Below the pieces are notes generated by a model, which saw only the letters and a list, made by a program, of their open reading frames with translations, was not told where the DNA came from and did no database searches. A program made the position numbers and the translations under genes. From Apostichopus japonicus (lineage: Eukaryota; Echinodermata; Holothuroidea; Aspidochirotida; Stichopodidae), in contig NC_092569.1 in the NCBI RefSeq assembly GCF_037975245.1, positions 23,756,168-23,820,167 on the forward strand: a stretch of 64,000 nucleotides of DNA. Reading direction: 5' to 3'. Below are positions 32,650-45,401 of the stretch, piece by piece (the first letter of the stretch is position 1; each line of letters starts with the position of its first letter).

Positions 32650-33217
32650 GTTGGAGTAAACTAGACAACTACATGATGGCAATTAGGAGAAGTTAAATGG
32701 TTTACCATTTTGATCACGCCATTGTCCTGACAACAAATCGCAGTTTAATGCCTTCCGAGTATAATTGCGAAACACGATCATTCCATTTCCGCTTCTCCAG
32801 TATATCAGCATGGGTGAGATCGTCGGTGATAAATATTCCATATCGATGAGCGAGGTTCGCTGCTTCCGTAGAATAGTAAGTTTATCTTGGAATGTGGTAC
32901 GTAGCACCAAAATATGTCTAGGTCGTTGCTGGTTAGGATGAAAGCACCATCACTTTGAGCTCTAAGAACTCCGGCATCTTGAAGGCCAACAGAACGAAAC
33001 ACTCCCTTAGAAATACCAGCATAATCTTTATCCTCAGAATATGGATAGCCAACTGTGCGAAGATTACACTTTCGAGAAAAGCGCTCTTGTTTATTCACAG
33101 CTAACAACAAGTTTTCGTTAGCTTTCTCAAAAAATTGCAAACTTTAGTTTTCAAGGCAGTGATATATCGTTGAGTTTCTGTATCTTTTGTCTCGAGCACT
33201 TCAACTCGGGTGCTAAT
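32650..33217 (-). pseudogene. LINE ORF1, C-terminal half (L1-type RNA-binding protein)
   Basis: Coiled-coil end STRVEVLETKDTETQ, then after a frameshift KANENLLLAVNKQERFSRKC and NLRTVGYPYSEDKD (RRM-like start). In another frame IFITDDLTHADILEKRKW, the typical C-terminal domain of L1-type ORF1 (Transposase_22-like). At least two frameshifts. Confidence 0.65.
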
Positions 33218-33471
33218 CGGGTGCTAATATGTATAGAGTAAGTCAGTAGTCATCGATAGTAGTCAGCGTTTCAGTACCTCATTATTTTCCATTATTTTCC
33301 GTATTATATGCACCAACTGATTAGTGCTTTTGACGGAAATCTGCTGGAGGACTGCCCTCAAGGTGTCTTGCACCATTATTTTATCATTTCCGGATACTAA
33401 TCGGAATTTATAAATTGTTTAATTTTTGCAACGACGCCTTGCGGCGTTCGTCTGCCTAACGGTTCATTGAG

Positions 33472-34449
33472 ATGGGTTCTGCGAAACATGAAAGGATGGG
33501 TGCATTAAAGGAGTGTAGCGTAAGAGTTATGGACGATTCATATGAAGTCAAGGATGTACTGAAATCAATCATTAACGATATTGGGAACGGAAAGATACTA
33601 AGCTGTGTGAAGTCATCTGGAAACTGGATAATAACTTTACGAAACAAGGATGATGCAGATCTATTAATAGAGACAGGTATAGTTATAAACGACAGCACTT
33701 GCAACGTCTATGGAGTGTCAAGATCATTTTTAACTGTGAGTTTATTTGGTGTTCCGTCCTACATTGACGACGATGAACTCTCAGAAAAACTACTCGAATT
33801 TGGCTGTAAACTTAAAGGGAAATGGCACCACAACACATACCCGGAATTTCCCAATATTGAAAATGGGATTCGTTACATTAGACTGGAACTGCCAACCGAA
33901 TGCAAAAGTCTACCATATGCAATGACACTGAATGGAGTACATATGAGACTAAAGCACAATGGACAAACCAGGGTATGTAATTTATGCTTGGAAAATGACC
34001 ATATTATGCGGAATTGCCCCAAATATGTATGCAGGGAATGTAATTCACAAGGTCATTGGGAAGCGAAATGTCCACAAGTAAGATGCTTTAAATGTAACAA
34101 TCTAGGACACAAAAGTTTCAATTGTCCACAAGCCGGAGATGACAACAATGATCACCATGGTAACGGTGACCCAGCAACAGGCAGAGTCACTATAAGCCCA
34201 CCTAAGCATGCCAACGTCCAACACAAAGACCAACCAAAAGATGAAGCCATGGACCAGTTACCCCAAACAAAAGGCAGCGCCATTGAGACCAACGAGACTA
34301 AAAAGAAGCAAAACGAGAATATAAAGACAACTCAACGGGATGAACAAAGACCCACCAAACCAACCCAAGAGGATACTGAGAATACAAAAGCAACTAGAGG
34401 AAACAAAGCGACTGAAGCCACTAACTCCACCGGTAACAAAACAACGTAA
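33472..34449 (+). CDS. LINE ORF1: gag-like protein with three CCHC zinc knuckles
   Basis: 325 residues, intact. The N-terminal half has an RRM-like fold candidate (LTVSLFGVPSYIDDDELSEK). Three CX2CX4HX4C knuckles sit at residues 169-182, 187-200 and 205-218, followed by a charged Lys/Glu/Thr-rich tail. LINE ORF1 proteins of this kind bind element RNA and act as chaperones (family knowledge). The intact frame suggests relatively recent insertion compared with the surrounding L1-like element. Confidence 0.85.
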   Translation: MGSAKHERMGALKECSVRVMDDSYEVKDVLKSIINDIGNGKILSCVKSSGNWIITLRNKDDADLLIETGIVINDSTCNVYGVSRSFLTVSLFGVPSYIDDDELSEKLLEFGCKLKGKWHHNTYPEFPNIENGIRYIRLELPTECKSLPYAMTLNGVHMRLKHNGQTRVCNLCLENDHIMRNCPKYVCRECNSQGHWEAKCPQVRCFKCNNLGHKSFNCPQAGDDNNDHHGNGDPATGRVTISPPKHANVQHKDQPKDEAMDQLPQTKGSAIETNETKKKQNENIKTTQRDEQRPTKPTQEDTENTKATRGNKATEATNSTGNKTT

Positions 34450-34605
34450 GATGAACCAACCACGGAATTACCTCAACAAATGAAACGACAAATGTCTTAT
34501 GACGAAGGTGAATTTAGAACTGTTAGACTGAAAAAAAAGTCATTCATTCCAAATCTGCGAAAAGCCAGGAATTCGCAACCTCGCTAAATAATCAATATTA
34601 CATTA

Positions 34606-37525
34606 ATGGATCATGTTTGTGAGGACTCAAATGATAACAGTGTTCTTTGTGAGTATTTTGACGTAGATTCTTACAACAAGTTACCTCCAAATAATTGCCT
34701 ATCTATGTTCCATTTAAACAGTCGAAGTCTGAACAAAAATTTCAACGAAATAAATACCTTTATTTCACTACTAAAGAATGAATTCTCTGTACTGGCTTCA
34801 CCGAAACGTGGCTAAGTGACCACCCATCACCTCTTATTCATATGAAAAATTACAAAATTATAGAAAAACATCGTGTTAATAGAAGGGGTGGCGGTGTCTG
34901 CTTATATGTACACAACTTTAAACACCAACCAGATCTATCAACATTTAACGATATCATTGAATCCTTATTTATTGAGGCAAACTTGCCAAATTCTAAAGAG
35001 AAAATAATTATCGGTATTGTTTATAGACCTCCAAATGGTTCTTTAGAACAATTTTATTATAACATGCAAAATATTTGTACTACAATTAATCAGCTAAACT
35101 GTACTTCCTACATTATGGGGGATTTTAATATTGATTTGTTAGATAAAAACAAATCACCAGAGTTTCGAAATAACCTTTACTCAAATGGTTTCTATCCAAC
35201 AATATCAAGACCAACCAGAGTGAACAGTACCTCTTCAACTTTGATTGACAATATTATAACTAATAGTAACTCTAAACTTTCATCAGGTATTTTTGTAACT
35301 GATATCACTGATCACTTTCCAGTGTTTGTCAATGCCCTCGAGACTAATCGCCGACAAAATAATCCCATCTATGCACGTAATTACAGTGATAATAATATAA
35401 AACTTTTCACTTCTGAAATTGGGAAAACTACGTGGGACAATGTCCTAAACGAACCAGATATTAATACTGCTTATAATACATTTTACTATTATTTCAATAC
35501 TACTTATAATAATTGCTTTCCTACTCAAGTGTTCAATCCAAAAAAGAAACGTACTAAAAAACATCCCTGGATCACTAAGGGCATTTTAAAATCAAACAAA
35601 AAGGAAGAACATATTATTTAGACGTTATTTGAAGAATCCTACTGAACATACTAAGTCTATTTACAAAATGTACCGTAATAAATTAAACCATGTTATACGA
35701 TATTCCAAACGTTTATACTTTTATGATAAATTCAAGCAGAGTAGAAACAACGTAAACAGTACTTGGAGTACAATTAATGAAATTCTCAATAAAAACGGTA
35801 AAGACTCATCATATCCAGCAACATTTAAAAATGATGATTGCGAAATTAGCAATGATAATGACATTGCTAGCAACTTTAACAAATACTTTGTAAATCTTGG
35901 TTATAACCTCGCTAGTAAGATTAATATTAAACTAAAAGCGGAACATTTTTTACATAATAATGACAAGGTATGCCATTCCATATTTACATATCCAGTAACA
36001 GTGGAAGAAGTTCTAAAAGTTGCTCACACAAATGTGAAACCAAACAAAGCAGCAGGCTATGATGACTTTAAGCCAGGTATTATCAAACAAGTTATCCCAT
36101 ACATTGTAAAGCCTTTAACTCATCTTTGCAATATTTCTTTTAACACCGGCATTTTTCCGGATAAGCTTAAAATAGCAAAGGTAAAACCAATCTTTAAAAA
36201 AGGAGACCCCAGTTATTTTGAGAATTACCGCCCTATATCTTTATTGTCAGTCTTTTCAAAAATCATTGAACGATTAATGTTTAATCGTATTTACAGTTTT
36301 CTATGTAAATATAATGTTCTTAATAACGAGCAGTACGGATTTCGTCCTGACCATTCTACAGAATTAGCTTTAGCAGATGCAGTCAACAATATTTATAATA
36401 GTCTTGATAAGAATGATACTTGTGTAGGCGTATTTCTCGACCTATCCAAAGCTTTTGACACCATCGATCACAAAATATTACTAAGTAAATTATCTTTTTA
36501 TGGTATCAGAGGAACAACCCTAAATTGGCTAGATAGTTATCTTTCAAATAGATACCAGTACACTGTATATAAAAATTCTAAATCTGAACTTGCTAAAATC
36601 GCTTGCGGAGTTCCTCAGGGTTCTATACTAGGTCCATTACTATTTATAATTTATGCCAATGATATCGTTAATGTCTCCGATATTGCTAAAACAATATTAT
36701 TTGCCGACGACACAAATATTTTCTTCGATTCCCAAAATCTACTCTCATCACATAAAACTGTTTCTACTGAACTAACTAAATTTTCCAGCTGGTTTGCAGC
36801 AAACAAATTATCCCTTAATATAGAAAAAAACTAATTATATGGTGTTTAATGCTTGTAACTCATTCAGATGGGATCACAATATTACCATGAATGATAAAAT
36901 TATTAATCGGGTTAACACTACTAAGTTCTTGGGTGTACACATAGACAATAAACTTTCGTGGCGTGATCATATATCAGCAGTCTGTAACAGAGTGGCTAGA
37001 AATACTGGTATTATATGCAAATTAAAACATTATTTACCTCCAAATATACTCAGAACACTCTATGTAACTCTGATTTTACCCCAATTAACTTATTGCACGA
37101 CTATTTGGTCAGGAACCTATTCTACAAATCTTAATCACCTATGTGTCCTCCAGAAGAGAGCTATCCGCCATATTTCACATGCTGCACCACGTGATCATAC
37201 TAGCCCATTATTCAAAAGATTAAATTTATTAAAACTAAATGATATTATAAGAGTCCAGCTTGCAACATTTGCATATAAAGCATGGAATGGATTGCTACCC
37301 GAGGCTTTTAAAGATTTTATATATAGTAATAGACTAATCCACAACCATCAAACACGCCATTGTAATAACGCCCATGTTTTATCCCAACGAAGTACTTTAA
37401 GTTCTTTTAACCCTCGTATTCGTGCTATAAAAACGTGGAATAATCTCCAGGATAATGTTAAGAATAAGCCTTTTTACTCTGTATTCAAAAGGTATCTCCA
37501 AACTGTAATTATTTTTCACTATTGA
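34606..37525 (+). pseudogene. LINE ORF2: endonuclease and reverse transcriptase, three frameshifts
   Basis: Endonuclease: FHLNSRSLNKNFNEI, TETWLSD, GIVYRPPNGS, IMGDFNIDLL, TDITDHFPVF. RT: NYRPISLLSVFSKIIE, QYGFRPDHSTE, FLDLSKAFDTIDHK, GVPQGSILGPLLF, ILFADDT (catalytic FADD), then LGVHIDNKLSW and a C-terminal region ending at 37525. Frame is lost near 34800 (before TETWLSD), near 35600 (before RRYLKNP) and at about 36828 where one extra A in an A run stops the frame. Otherwise complete. The motifs fit the CR1/Jockey superfamily. Confidence 0.88.
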
Positions 37526-37697
37526 TGGATTTATTCTTGTGTGTGTTTGTGATTAGATCATTATAAAGATTGTAAGAATTGTTTATTAACATAATTAATT
37601 TCAATTAGTGTCAATTCGATTATTTCATCATTGTAGATGCTACTATTAACTTTTCTTTTTCTATTCTTAAGTTTTTCTTTCTTTTTTTCTTTTTGGG

Positions 37698-37741
37698 GAG
37701 TCTCCTAATTTGTTAAGCCTTGCAGGCTTTATAGGAGACTT
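37698..37741 (+). other. LINE 3' UTR hairpin
   Basis: AGTCTCCTA at 37698 and TAGGAGACT ending at 37741 can pair. CR1-like reverse transcriptases commonly recognise a 3' hairpin (family knowledge). Confidence 0.5.
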
Positions 37742-37791
37742 CCCGTCACACTGTAAATTGTGATGAAACAAATAAATATACAAACATACAA

Positions 37792-37992
37792 AGCCAAAGC
37801 TCTGTTGAATTGCCGATCAATACGATTCAGGTCATCTTTAATACGATGCATGGATTCCCGAATAGACTTGCCCAAGTCGTCTACCTGCTCCTGGTTATGG
37901 TCCCCGTCTGAGGAGTTGTATAGGCTATCTCGCCTAACAAAATCTAACGTACGTTGTGAAGGCGTTGTCTGCTGATTCTTATTTTTAGCCAT
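37792..37992 (-). pseudogene. LINE ORF1, N-terminal part, of the interrupted L1-like element
   Basis: Starts MAKNKNQQTTPSQRTLDF at 37992 and continues with an amphipathic coiled coil (ESMHRIKDDLNRIDRQ). The frame runs on into the inserted LINE tail as an artefact. The genuine continuation is at 33217. Confidence 0.65.
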
Positions 37993-38174
37993 TTCAGTTG
38001 CTCTTCAAGTACGGGAGGAGGGACTCATGATGACAAACAATTGAGAATAGTGATTATGATTATTTACTTACTCTCATATGAGTAGTAAGTTAATGTCCCG
38101 ATGTAGTTAATAAGGATGAATTCTGTGGAGCCCAAATAACGTGGAGCACTCTACTACACCGCCATATTGCATAA

Positions 38175-39105
38175 TGAATATGAATAAACAAAATGAACAG
38201 GATCATATATGTGTATGTAGTTGGGTCATTGAGTTTATATTCCTAAAGAAGAGAAGCGTAACCAGCGGGAAAAGTAGGCTGGACATCCACCCCCCCTAGT
38301 CAAATGTCTCCCCCCCCCCAATGAAAAATGTGGGAAAGAAAAATATTGGACGCACATGACAAAATGCATTTAAAGGCTCAGTTAAACCAGTTCGCGGTTG
38401 ACGTTCATCCTTAATTGACGGGAATTCTCAAATTTTATACCAGCCAATTGCGTCTAATGTAAAATATTATCCTATCATGTTGCTTTCTGTTATCGCTACG
38501 AGGTCCCCATACCCCATTCGAGGCCCCCATCCCTGTCAAACATGCTACCTAACGAGATAACCTACTACCATGCTTGTTATTTTAAGTGTATGTTTATAAC
38601 TTTTTGTCCATCGTTAGTTATATTGACCGTCCGTCACTCCGAACTAAGTCTTGTTACTTGGAAGCTGCAGCATGATATATTACGTAATTCGTAGACAATG
38701 AGGTCTGTAATGTTGAAGAAATATTCCAAACCAAAGGGAAAACTTCATATAAAACAATTAAAAGTACTAAAAAACTGAACCAAATTGTCAAAACCCCATC
38801 GCTGTTTGACTTTTTTAATTGATCCAAATTCTAAATTTGTTTCGGTGAATAAAACATTTTACTGAAAAAATGAACCATCCAATAAAAAATACACATGCAT
38901 TTGTAGACAAAGTCCGAGAGATTCTTCAAGTACTGTAAATAGTACGAGAACAGAGCACACAGGGTTATCAGCTAAGAGTATAGTGAATTTATCCAAACGC
39001 GTTGCCAGGGGGCCAATGGGGCAGTCGCTCCGCCCTCCCCCCCCCCCCCAAGAAAAATCTTTGAGAAACTCACACACGCATATGGCAAGCCAAGTGGGAC
39101 AAACT
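38175..39105. other. No gene recognised; poly(C) runs
   Basis: C runs at 38310-38319 and 39037-39049. No splice-bounded coding segment. Confidence 0.4.
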
Positions 39106-39109
39106 CCGC

Positions 39110-39380
39110 ATAATATATCCGCGTATTAATTCGAATTTGGATATATAATCGTATTAATTCGTATTTTATAACACGTATTAAATCATGTTGTTGTCTAGAT
39201 CAAGAAGATTTGGCCTGGATGTACTTCAATAGAGACTAACTCATTTATTGCCCTGGAGAGGCTGCTTTGTGATAACTCTCGAAACACGTTTGTGAAAGCT
39301 ATTAGACATGCCAGTTATTGTCTGATTTAATACGCGTTTATATTCGAATTACTACGCGTATATATTCGTATTAATATGTT
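39110..39380. repeat. AT-rich inverted-repeat element (MITE-like)
   Basis: CGCGTATTAATTCGAATTTG at the left and TATATTCGAATTACTACGCG plus ATTCGTATTAATATG at the right are near reverse complements around a ~140-bp centre. No coding capacity. Confidence 0.5.
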
Positions 39381-39389
39381 TTATGGATG

Positions 39390-40780
39390 TACACGTCAGA
39401 TGCTAGATCATCAAATGACAGCTGCCCTTTATTTAATTTTGCTGATGATACTACATAATTAATGATAAAGGTTGATAACAAAGGATGACGATAATGCTTA
39501 TTTAGTTTAAATAAATCGTTTTTTTTTATCGTGAAGAAGAAAAATGAGATGGTAATTGATTTTAAGAAAGTCATTATCTAACCCACGGATGTAATCACAA
39601 GCTATAGCCGTACGTTAGGAGATAATCAGCTTACTCATCATTTCTCATCATTTCAACGTTATCTTGAGGCTAGGCTTAACACCGTACTTGACGATAACAA
39701 CCACCTACTATAAGTGTAGATCTTAATAGTGCAATAATCCCTCGTAGTGCAAGGTTGAGACTACCATATGCTCTTACAAATCAACACAAATCATCATTTA
39801 TCCCTCGTTGTATTAAACTTTATAACAATCTATTTAATCGCTAGGTTTCTGGTATTTTACTATTTTACTATTTTACTTTCCTACTTAAACTTCGTTGTCT
39901 CTTCCTCCTAGCACAATTATATATTATTACTCTCTTGTTTTTTCCTTCTTTTTTTTGCATTATTAGGGCCTATGTATTTATCATGTTTTTATTGCGAGCA
40001 CGCGATTGCCCTTTGGGGATACATACAGTTGAACTTGAATCTGTTATGGAAGCAATGCTTACTTTGTGATGTTATATAACACACATACGTCGAGCTGCAG
40101 GTTCAAGCATAAATTGGTTCGAATATATCACAGGTGCAGTAAAAATGTCCACAGCATGGGTAACATAAAGTAAAGTATATGCATCAACGGAGTTTTTCGT
40201 GAAAGTAGTACATGCAGTTAATACAGCCGAAAAGTGTATACTAATTAGTGACAAATTATTTCTCGTCAAAGGCCATCTCTTGCTCTAGTGACAAAAATTG
40301 TTGTCCGAAGAATCGAATTCAGATCCTTTCTTTCGGATAACTTACAATCGGAGACTCCCGTATGTCTCATTTTGCAGTTTGCATTTTTTCAGCCAACTGC
40401 CCGCTGCGGATAACATCAAACTGTATCATGCCAACTTCAACCCGTAACAACGATAGCTTAGAGAGCAATGCATTTACTTCACAAACCTTTAACTTCGATA
40501 ACCTTGATATCATTATTTATTGCTCGATTGGCATTCCATAAATTTAGCGTGCAATTCAGGTAAGCACGTATACGTAGGCGGGACATCATCCTGACACGTA
40601 ACGAGGGGCGTTGCTCAATGGTATGAAGGACTCAACATTTATCAGATGCCAAATCATGGAGTTTGGTTCCCTTCGCTGTCACTTTTAAATGACTTAAATG
40701 ACATGTTATATGTTACCAAAGAAAACTGACAGGTACGGAAGCGTATAAAAGACATGTAAATTGGCGTTTAGATGCAACGA
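39390..40780. other. No gene recognised
   Basis: AT-rich; pyrimidine-rich block at 39890-39960; no domain-bearing ORF. Confidence 0.4.
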
Positions 40781-40784
40781 CTCG

Positions 40785-41115
40785 TCAACACGACAAGAAG
40801 TTGAAAATTCACGTTTTGACGACATATTCTAAATTGTCAAAATGTCGAAAATCTGTTAATTTAAATGTTGTCGAGAAGCATCTTATCGTCATGATGACAA
40901 AGTGAGAAAATTCACGTTTTTGACGAGATCATACCAAATCGTTAAAATGTAAAAAATCTGAAAAATTATATATGTTTTGTCGGGATGAATCTGGCCAAAA
41001 CGTCAATTTTCCATTTTTTTTATCATCCAGAAGAGTTCATACCTCTCGACAAAACGTCAATGTTCGGTTTTTTTTTTGACGAATTGTTACATATTCCATC
41101 AAAACGTCACTCAGC
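40785..41115. repeat. Cluster of direct and inverted TTTTGACG repeats
   Basis: AATTCACGTTTTGACGA-like blocks at about 40808 and 40910 in one orientation, and AAAACGTCAA blocks at about 40997, 41050 and 41101 in the other. It looks like a decayed palindromic element. Confidence 0.5.
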
Positions 41116-44100
41116 ATTTTCAGAGCCGTGTACGGCTAATGGCATGGTTCTTATACGTTTCCGTACCTCACAGATATCTTTGTAACATGCACATGTGTAG
41201 TGGGGAGAAAAAGAAAGGACAATCTACGGAGAAACGTAACGGCAGGTTGTACAGTCTGACAGTATACAACAGAAAAATGATCGAAAATGTGGTGTTTTTT
41301 TTTTAAATTGCAAGGACAATATAACCAAAACACTACATCAACTCTTTCTCTCGGTTTCCAGAGATAGCGAGGGGTAACATTCTATTCCTTTATAAAAACA
41401 TATATGGCCCCGGGATCGTTAAAAGCCCATGCTGAAGGGGAGAGTGTGGGGGTGGTCCAAATTAATTCTGAGGCATATTTAAACTACAAAAAAAGTTTAT
41501 AATAAGATAATAAGGTCTACATGGTGTTGAAAAAACACTGTGCTTAAAATAATTCATACGTACATGGATTTGAGAAGGGTACTAGGGGAATGTACACTCA
41601 CTCACTGGATCCAAGCCAGTAGTTGCTCATTATGAAGCAAAGCAAATGAACAGTTTCTCAGTAAACATATGCGTTCGTTCGTCCGTCCTTCCGTTCGAAC
41701 GTCCGTTCGTTCGTTCATCTCTCGATTTTAGTAGATACACTTAGAGGTTGTATGTTGTAGAGTAACATCGGGTAACCTACTCACTAAGTGAGGGCTCCCT
41801 TTCCCATGGACCGAAATGTGACATCATGCTGTAACATTCCTTGCTGTACAAAACGGAGCGAGTGTAACTTTTTCTCTTAAATTGATTCTTTGGTGTAACG
41901 TTACTGAGTAAAAAGAAAGGCAACTATTCTTTACAAAAAAATAAACAAACAAAAAATAGCCAATTATGCAAGACATACAGAACAATGAGAGTACGTTATC
42001 CGTCGTCGCTTTTGATCATGATGCACAAGATCTAAACTAAACTTTGTACCGGTTGATGAACGTAAACTATGAGGAAACAGAGATTTCAAGCGCCGTACCC
42101 ATTTCTCTCCGGTATCACTGTGCACAAGAAATTGTGTTTTAACATGCATGCCTGGCGAGAGGATGGTGGTACTCAAGGTAAGATTTGGGGATCGGGAGAC
42201 TATGAAGGGGCCCGGTAAAACATTGGGTGAAGAAAAATATATTCTCCTTTTCAAATATGCTATGAAGTTAAAAGGGGGTCAGGTGGCATTATATGTTTCC
42301 ATGGGCCCGCGATCTGACTTCCAACCTCCTGACCATCAAGTTTACACTTAAAGAACTTAGGATGTGTTATAAATGTTTTCCATCTATATCACTGTCACTA
42401 AATTTTATACTGCGCGATGTTTACATTCTTCCTGAATGAACTGTCTGAGTCCGTCACTACATTTGAAAGTGGTGGCGGTATCTATAAAGAGTCGCGACAA
42501 ACTGTAATTCACATCCAACAAACCCAAGATATATCCTATACGGTACCGTACAGTGCACTGACTCACAGTTACAGTCTCTGCGTAACATCTTCATCAGAGA
42601 CGGCGGAAAAGGGGTAGGGATGTGGTAGGGGATGAATTTAGCCACCGCACCTTTGTCATTTGTATTTCTAAAAATCAATATTGTAGTTGAAATTTTCAAG
42701 AAAAAAACCAAAAACATCGAACGTTGAAGAATGTAGACGAAAGTTTGAAATAAAGTAGTCTCCATTCTGAGATAAGCTCTGGCAAAATAATAGTTTCTTC
42801 TTGTATGTAATCAAGCAAAAAGTCGTAAAACCTGACAAATATTGAACCATTTTGAAAAGCAAAGCCAGAAATTTCGGTTTGTTACAGGTTGAACTTTCCA
42901 GAAGAGAGTCAAGTGAGATTAAGAATAAATAGTAGAAATTTAGAGATAAAATGTAGAAGTTTCCATGTTTCCATCTGAGCTACCGTAGCATAAACAAAAG
43001 AAAAATTCGTCTGGCAAAGATATCGAAACTGACCACCGGTTACATTTTCCCTACAACCGCCCCCACATCCTTACCCCCTCCACAGCACTTTTAGATAGCT
43101 TTCTACTTACCCCCCCCCCCCCAATTTAGTTGTTGCTCCAGTTATCTTCTGACTTGTGCGAGAATATTGGTCTCACCACTTCCACCCCTCCGCTTGCCCT
43201 TCCCGCTCCACCGTCCAGGGTCAAGGTCATATGGCTACACTGTTCATGTTAGGGGACTGAAAATGAACATTTACTAGTCACCTCGTAGAGTCTCCACTTA
43301 ACACCCGTTTACATTAACTTTTCATTTTTCGTTACAAAATTGAGAACATTTCCTTAGGGAAATTCCAACATTCTTGGTGCAATTAGGCTGGAATCAAGTA
43401 CAGGGGTTACCCGATATATTTAAAAGGATCAATCTGGAAGCTTTCCAGAGGCCTTTCCAGTTGTCATCATTCTGGTCATGAAATTTCCTTCACTTGTATT
43501 TCCAAGACAATTTGATGAAAATCAATTGTATTGCAATTGTGATCAACCCTATACACTTCCCGTGTAACGGTGCTGATTGTCAAATACAAATGTAGTACAT
43601 CATGGGTAACATAAACTCCATTGGCAATGAAAACATGTTAGACAGCATCACCGGACGCGGAAGGACATTGTTGCTGTGAAAAGAATAAACCGCATTTGGG
43701 TGATATTCTGCTGTTACCCGCTTTAATATGACTCACTACAACGCTTCTATATAGATACACATCTGTACAATGCAGCTTCGCAGTCTATTTCAGAAATGCA
43801 GCTCTTCGAATCAACCAACACATGTGATAAAATATGGTCTATAAAATATTACCTCGGAAATATGGTAAACAACCAAACCAAGGGGCACAGTTTCTCGTCA
43901 TGTCAGGTGAGATCGCAGGTCACATTCCTTAAGTTTCGTCACCATGCTAACTAACAGGTGGTTTTGTAACCAGGAAGTTGTTATGGAACTCTGTGGTGTA
44001 ACTGCCAACAACTACAGTGATTGGTGATTTCATGCGTAGTTCCTCGTAGCAATTTCCCGTGTCGTAGCGTAGGCCTACTTGGCAGGAACAAAAATGACTC

Positions 44101-45370
44101 TTCGAGTGACAAACATACATCAGAGAGCGAGATCAAAGGTCGATACCGAGAGAGCTGTTGTTAACCGTTGTGGAGCCAAAACGCTATTGTTGAAGGAGGC
44201 CAGAATATTCTATTCGACTATCCAGTTCAATATCTGTGCTGTGAACCTACTATCTGTGGCAGAGGTTTTCATCGGTGTGTAATAAACTCGCAATTAAGAA
44301 ATAACACAGGCATATAGCCAACAGGCACAATGATCATTTTTTCGAGAATCTTCCTAGAAATAGGTTACTGACTTGAAAAAGTGAAGAAGCGGATATACCT
44401 GGCTGATGACTAGGGCAAAAGGAAGAAGCCCAGAATTATCCAAGCAGGTGTATTGTTTGTGATTTGTTGTGGTACGCTATGGGCTAACGTGTCTACTGGA
44501 TATCATACAGGATGCAGCCATATACAGTAATGTATTCAATCAACACAAATCTCGTTCTTCGCGTCTTTACAGTGGGTTGATATTTAAAGTTACTAAATGG
44601 AAGTATACTATTCATGTATGTTGTAGCAGTGAACCGGTTATGAGTTACATGGTGTTTAACATGTAATACCATAATCATGTAAGGAGTTGTTTGAAATTAT
44701 TCTCGGAAAAAACTACAGTTTGGTTTAGCTGTAATCATCAACTCAGTATTTGGAGCAAACCGTGACAGAATATTTCACTGCTTATCACCACGCAGTTTAA
44801 TGAAATGTATTGGCCATAAACGCTCTGACTGGACCGTTACTAGTAAATTCACGAGCGTCATAGATTCAAATTCCTCCGTCTGTGTTGCAACTATACAGAG
44901 TATTAACCTACAAGAAATCAGTTCATTGGAGGCAAACAACGGAACTTTGGAATCATTAGACTACCATTGTTTACTTATCATTGTATAACGTGTCCGGTTA
45001 GTGCCAAATGAAGCATAATTGTTTACTTAAGTTTTTGGACTTTGAGAGGCACACTGCTTTGCTTTTATATATATCTACTGATGTAACTTCCTAGAAATTG
45101 TGTGACCTATTGTTACTTATGCACAGAAGTTATTGTTCCGTGCAGTACGTGTAGGTGTATCCAGTATCGTCTGCTGTCTTTCTGTTCGAATTATGGATTA
45201 TTACATCAAATTATTTCGTCAATTTTGGATACTGTTGTTTGAATGATTTCACGTTTTAAAGATACATATTTCCCAAGTTGCAAGTTCAAACGAAAACTGG
45301 GAGGTTAAAGTTAATTAGTGGTAACGATATAGAGCATACCATACGCACCATCTTTCAGTTTATCAAAGTG
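41116..45370. other. Long stretch without a supportable gene
   Basis: Contains a GTTC/GTCC-type simple repeat at 41671-41718 and a C run at 43110-43122. No recognised exon. Confidence 0.4.
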
Positions 45371-45401
45371 GATATATAAATACAGTGTTTTTCTTATAAA
45401 T

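Larger units (their letters stand above)
33218..37791 (+). mobile_element. CR1/Jockey-type LINE, near full length
   Basis: 5' UTR to 33471, ORF1 33472-34449, ORF2 34606-37525 (broken), 3' UTR with an inverted repeat AGTCTCCTA ... TAGGAGACT (37698-37741) and an AAATAAATA-type tail ending at about 37791. It is inserted in ORF1 of the minus-strand L1-like element. An 11-bp CGGGTGCTAAT is tandemly repeated at the 5' junction (33207-33228). Confidence 0.85.
29540..38170 (-). mobile_element. L1/Tx1-like retrotransposon (copy B), interrupted by another LINE
   Basis: Minus-strand element with ORF2 (29612-32414), ORF1 C-terminal half (32650-33217) and ORF1 N-terminal part (37792-37992), plus a 5' flank to about 38170. 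The middle, 33218-37791, is a plus-strand LINE. Removing it joins the two ORF1 halves in frame (ALA to ISTRVEV), which proves the nesting. Confidence 0.82.

Noticed and set aside
33207-33228. Target-site duplication of the inner LINE
   Set aside because: The 11-bp repeat is tandem at the 5' junction and missing at the 3' end, so it is not a normal flanking duplication.
41671-41718. CRISPR-like short repeat
   Set aside because: GTTC/GTCC simple repeat with no spacers, in a eukaryotic genome.
45371-45380. TATA box for the TLR gene
   Set aside because: Only ~25 bases before the ATG, leaving essentially no 5' UTR; AT-rich context makes chance likely.
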